A stretch of DNA of 6,719 bases from an uncultured Clostridium sp. (GTDB lineage Bacteria; Bacillota; Clostridia; TANB77; CAG-508): the NCBI GenBank assembly GCA_947062645.1, contig CAMSQT010000062.1:1-6719 (forward strand), in the 5' to 3' direction. Every line of letters begins with the position of its first letter. Position 1 is the stretch's first letter. Both the position numbers and the translations under genes were made by a program. Positions 4,562 through 6,719 of this stretch are shown one piece after another. A model generated the notes under the pieces. It had not been told where the DNA came from. It did no database searches and worked only from the letters and a program-made list of their open reading frames with translations.

Positions 4562-5132
4562 CTATTTTTTTCTCTTTTTTTGCACAGAAAATCCGGAATT
4601 TCCCAATTTTCTTTCCTAAACTGTAATAATGACCGTTTGAATAAGCTATTAAATCGCATTTTGCTATGTCAAATGCTCCTTTTTCGTTTATGAATTTTTC
4701 GTCTGCGTTGATAGCCAATACTTCTGCTATAAAGGTATGATGAGAGCCAAATTCTTTTACTTCTTTTACCTTGCATTCTACTGATACTGGACTTTCTTTT
4801 ATCATAGGACATTTGACAAAATTTGCTTTTTCTTTGTGTAGTTTCATTTCTTTAAACTTGTCTACTTTCTCTCCTGTTTTTACGCCACACCAATCAGTTG
4901 CTCTTGCTAAGTTTTTGGTCGTTAAGTTGATAACAAATTCTTTTTGCTCTTTTATTAGGTGATAAGAATATCTAGTTGGTCTTACAGAAATATAGACAGT
5001 TGCTGGATTGGTATTTAAAATACCTGTCCATGCAACTGTTATGATGTTTGATTTTTCCATTGTTCCACAGCTTACCATGACGGCTGGTAACGGATATAAA
5101 AAGGTTCCGGGTTTCCATGTTACTTTTGCCAT
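4562..5132 (-). CDS. Flavin reductase family protein (FMN-binding split barrel), needs a +1 frameshift at codon 180
   Basis: This resembles the flavin reductase-like/NADH-FMN oxidoreductase family, small FMN-binding proteins that pass electrons from NAD(P)H to flavin. Residues 1-179 match typical members: KPGTFLYPLPAVMVSCG at the start, SNIITVAWTG, VYISVRPTRYSYHLI, FVINLTT, CGVKTGEKVDKF, SPVSVECKV and YYSLGKKIGKF. Members normally end shortly after GKFGFSV. Here codon 180 is CGG (4595-4593) in the original frame. Skipping its C gives GKFGFSVQKKRKK and a TAG at 4564-4562, a 189-residue protein of normal length. Without the shift the frame continues 41 unrelated codons across the rpmG promoter to 4470. 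The start ATG lies 5 bases after the upstream gene's stop, with GAGGAG just upstream, so the two genes are co-transcribed. The substrate is not known. Confidence 0.88.
4593..4598 (-). other. Candidate +1 frameshift site TTC-CGG in the flavin reductase gene
   Basis: The in-frame reading is AAA TTC CGG ATT. Leaving out C4595 gives AAA TTC GGA TTT TCT GTG, which restores the family's conserved GKFGFSV ending and an immediate TAG. The conserved residues on both sides place the shift precisely between TTC (4598-4596) and GGA (4594-4592). There is no Shine-Dalgarno-like stimulator at close range; the nearest purine run is GGGAAA. Confidence 0.55.
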
Positions 5133-5137
5133 TTTCT

Positions 5138-6388
5138 TTATCTTTCTCCTCTTTCTTCTTCTTTTTCTTTTTGCTTTTGTATCATGATTGCTGTTAACAT
5201 TTTTTGTTCTTTGATGCTTAATGTATCGTCTCCTAAAGTTGTACGATATTGTGCTTTTTCATCTTTTTTGATTCCTCCTATATAACCTTCGTTATATTTT
5301 GATGCTTCAATCATTTCTTCTGAAAATAATTGATTTACAACACAATCATAATAATCTTTATCAAATCCCTTTAAATCTTGCCCAAAGTGTAACTCTATTA
5401 CTGATATATCTGTATATACGATATCTGTTCTTTCTTCTCCATCTATTAATCTTTTTACTTCATATTCCTGTACTCTTCGTACCGTTGAAGAAGCCGAGTC
5501 TAAAAATCCAATAACTGCTGTTTTTCTAATTCTAAGATTTCTATTTTCATTATCATTAAAAGGAATGACTCTTGATAACTCTGGTTTTCTTATAACTTTC
5601 TTGTTTTGTATACTTTCTTCTTTTTCTTGACTCGTTCTAATTAGGCTTGGATCATATTCTTTGGTATGACAATATTTATCCTTTATTCTTTGCCTTCTTT
5701 CTTTTACCATCTGTTCTTTGTACTCTCTTCTTTTAGCTAGCGTTGCTACTTCTTCATATGATTTTTTTATGGTATTAATTTTTAATGCAATTTCAGCTTT
5801 TTCTATAACTCTCTTTTCCTTTTCAAATTCCTTTTGTGCAATATTTACCAATGTTTCTTTTGCATGTTCTACTTTTTCGTCTGCTTCTTGCTCTGTAATT
5901 CTTTCTAATGTTTCTGGATGAAAGTTTAAATTCCCATAAGCTGTTCTTTGACCTTTTTCTTGTTGATATTTTTCTCTAAATTCATTATATTTGTTTCTTT
6001 GTAATGTTTTTTCTTCTTCTGTTTCTTCTATTTTTTCTTTTAGTTTTTCTTGTTTTGATTTTAATTTTCGAAATCCACTACCAGTATTTCCAATGGTAGC
6101 AATCCATTCTTCTGCTTTTATTTTTTCTACTATAGTTTCATTGTATTTTTCTCTTAACTCTTCAGTTTTTATTTGTCCATAGGCTTCTTCACACTCTTTG
6201 ATTCTATTATTTATTTCTTCGAATGGCTCTTGTTTTTTTATCATATAGTCTAGTTCAGCTTTTAATATCATTTTTCTTCTTTTATAGCATTGCTCGATAT
6301 AACCATTTCTTTCTGCTTCACTTTTACAGACTTCGATAGAATAAACACTTTTTATACTAGTTCCAAGTATTTCGTAACAATCTTTCAT
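5138..6388 (-). CDS. Coiled-coil protein with degenerate J-domain-like N-terminus, function unknown
   Basis: The protein has 416 residues. The N-terminus (about 1-85) has the outline of a J domain: KDCYEILGTS like helix I, a basic helix with YIEQCYKRRKM like helix II, and EEINNRIKECEEAYGQI then ELREKYNE like helices III and IV. The diagnostic HPD triad between helices II and III is missing, so Hsp70 stimulation is doubtful. Residues about 85-265 are highly charged and probably a long coiled coil. A more mixed region (about 275-390), containing VIGFLDSAS and ISVIELHFGQDLKGFDKDYYDCVVNQLF, may be a folded domain I do not recognise. The end is a charged EKEEERGER tail. No signal peptide or membrane span is seen. 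The start is ATG 6388 with AAGGA about 9 bases upstream. It is followed 5 bases later by the flavin reductase and has its own candidate promoter behind the 5S terminator. Confidence 0.85.
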   Translation of the reverse strand: MKDCYEILGTSIKSVYSIEVCKSEAERNGYIEQCYKRRKMILKAELDYMIKKQEPFEEINNRIKECEEAYGQIKTEELREKYNETIVEKIKAEEWIATIGNTGSGFRKLKSKQEKLKEKIEETEEEKTLQRNKYNEFREKYQQEKGQRTAYGNLNFHPETLERITEQEADEKVEHAKETLVNIAQKEFEKEKRVIEKAEIALKINTIKKSYEEVATLAKRREYKEQMVKERRQRIKDKYCHTKEYDPSLIRTSQEKEESIQNKKVIRKPELSRVIPFNDNENRNLRIRKTAVIGFLDSASSTVRRVQEYEVKRLIDGEERTDIVYTDISVIELHFGQDLKGFDKDYYDCVVNQLFSEEMIEASKYNEGYIGGIKKDEKAQYRTTLGDDTLSIKEQKMLTAIMIQKQKEKEEERGER

Positions 6389-6420
6389 CCCTTATCTTCC
6401 TTTTTATTTAGATTACTCTT

Positions 6421-6450
6421 ATTTTACCATAACTTCTTAAAAAAAGTAAA
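6421..6450 (-). promoter_or_regulatory. Candidate promoter for the J-like / flavin reductase pair
   Basis: On the minus strand TTTACT (6450-6445) is followed by an 18-base spacer and TAAAAT (6426-6421), with an extended -10 TGG immediately before it. It lies just after the 5S terminator and about 30 bases upstream of the start codon at 6388. The match is moderate in an AT-rich gap, but a promoter is expected here. Confidence 0.5.
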
Positions 6451-6456
6451 GTAATT

Positions 6457-6506
6457 AAAAAAAATAGCTTAAAAATTAATTGATTTTCCTTAATTCTTAA
6501 GCTATT
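6457..6506 (-). terminator. Intrinsic terminator after the 5S rRNA
   Basis: On the minus strand AATAGCTTAAGAATTAA (6506-6490) pairs with TTAATTTTTAAGCTATT (6479-6463) over a 10-base loop. The 17 pairs include one G-U. A run of U follows (complement of A 6457-6464). It lies about 21 bases downstream of the 5S 3' end and is the expected end of an rRNA operon. Confidence 0.88.
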
Positions 6507-6527
6507 CTTTTCTCTAAAATAAAAAAA

Positions 6528-6644
6528 ACTAGCAACAACCTATCTTTCCAGCAGGGTAACCCGCAAGTATTTTCGGCACATTTAGGCTTGACTTCTGTGT
6601 TCGGGATGGGAACAGGTATTACCCTAAATGTCATCGTCACTAGA
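6528..6644 (-). rRNA. rrf: 5S ribosomal RNA
   Basis: The minus strand carries the conserved 5S core CCCATCCCGAACACAGAAG followed by TCAAGC, and later GCGGGTTACCCTGCTGG. The ends TCTAGTGAC (6644-6636) and GTTGCTAG (6536-6529) form the terminal helix, giving about 117 bases. Exact ends are uncertain by a few bases. The segment 6645-6719 upstream looks like spacer; I see no conserved 23S 3' end in it, so any 23S gene lies beyond the right edge. Confidence 0.95.
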
Positions 6645-6646
6645 AA

Positions 6647-6676
6647 ATTATATGGTACTTTTATAAGCACACTCAA
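6647..6676 (-). promoter_or_regulatory. Weak candidate promoter immediately upstream of 5S rRNA
   Basis: TTGAGT (6676-6671), an 18-base spacer and a perfect TATAAT (6652-6647) end only two bases before the 5S 5' end, which would put transcription start within the first few bases of the RNA. AT-rich spacer can produce such a match by chance, and 5S is normally processed from a longer transcript. Confidence 0.25.
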
Positions 6677-6719
6677 AAATACATAGATGAAATTTTTAGG
6701 TCGTTTTAGAATTTATCTT

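Noticed and set aside
6645..6719. 3' end of 23S rRNA at the right edge.
   Set aside because: I could not match any conserved 23S terminal sequence; the stretch reads as AT-rich spacer.
1..6719. CRISPR arrays, insertion sequences, prophage or tRNA genes.
   Set aside because: No regularly spaced repeats, transposase-like frames, terminal repeats or tRNA cloverleaf sequences were seen on either strand.

Overview
The window reads as a chromosomal segment from an AT-rich, low-GC Gram-positive bacterium (Bacillota, most likely a Clostridia-type lineage). The grounds are strong AGGAGG ribosome binding sites, near-consensus TTGACA/TATAAT promoters, a Firmicutes-style L10 leader with an attenuator, a zinc-ribbon L33, a single-span SecE and a clostridial-type prepilin-like protein. 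Every gene I can support lies on the minus strand, so transcription runs from high to low coordinates. The species cannot be named from the sequence.

Layout in transcription order (right to left). A 23S-5S-type spacer (6645-6719) leads into a 5S rRNA (6528-6644), followed by a strong intrinsic terminator (6457-6506). A two-gene unit then has its own candidate promoter: a 416-residue coiled-coil protein with a J-domain-like N-terminus that lacks HPD (5138-6388), and a flavin reductase family protein (4562-5132). Directly after that, a textbook sigma-A promoter (4524-4552) with an inverted repeat at the predicted start site opens the ribosomal/transcription operon rpmG-secE-nusG-rplK-rplA-rplJ-rplL. 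Two autoregulatory RNA elements sit inside this operon: a probable L1-binding site before rplA (2791-2829) and an L10 leader with attenuator hairpin before rplJ (1975-2090). A terminator (727-770) closes the operon directly after rplL, so rpoB does not follow as it usually does. A separate promoter then drives a prepilin-like surface protein that runs off the left edge (1-577).

The most striking observation is that two genes, nusG and the flavin reductase, are intact only if the ribosome or the sequence skips one base (+1). In both cases the skipped base is the C of an in-frame CGG followed by A: TCT-C-GGA at nusG codon 3 and TTC-C-GGA at reductase codon 180. Every CGG triplet I found on the coding strand of the other genes is out of frame, so the only two in-frame CGG codons in roughly 1,900 codons are exactly the two frameshift points. 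This suggests either two similar sequence errors or +1 frameshifting at a CGG codon that is rare or has no tRNA. The second possibility would matter because nusG is a core transcription gene. Two further oddities are long acidic low-complexity tails on L10 and SecE.
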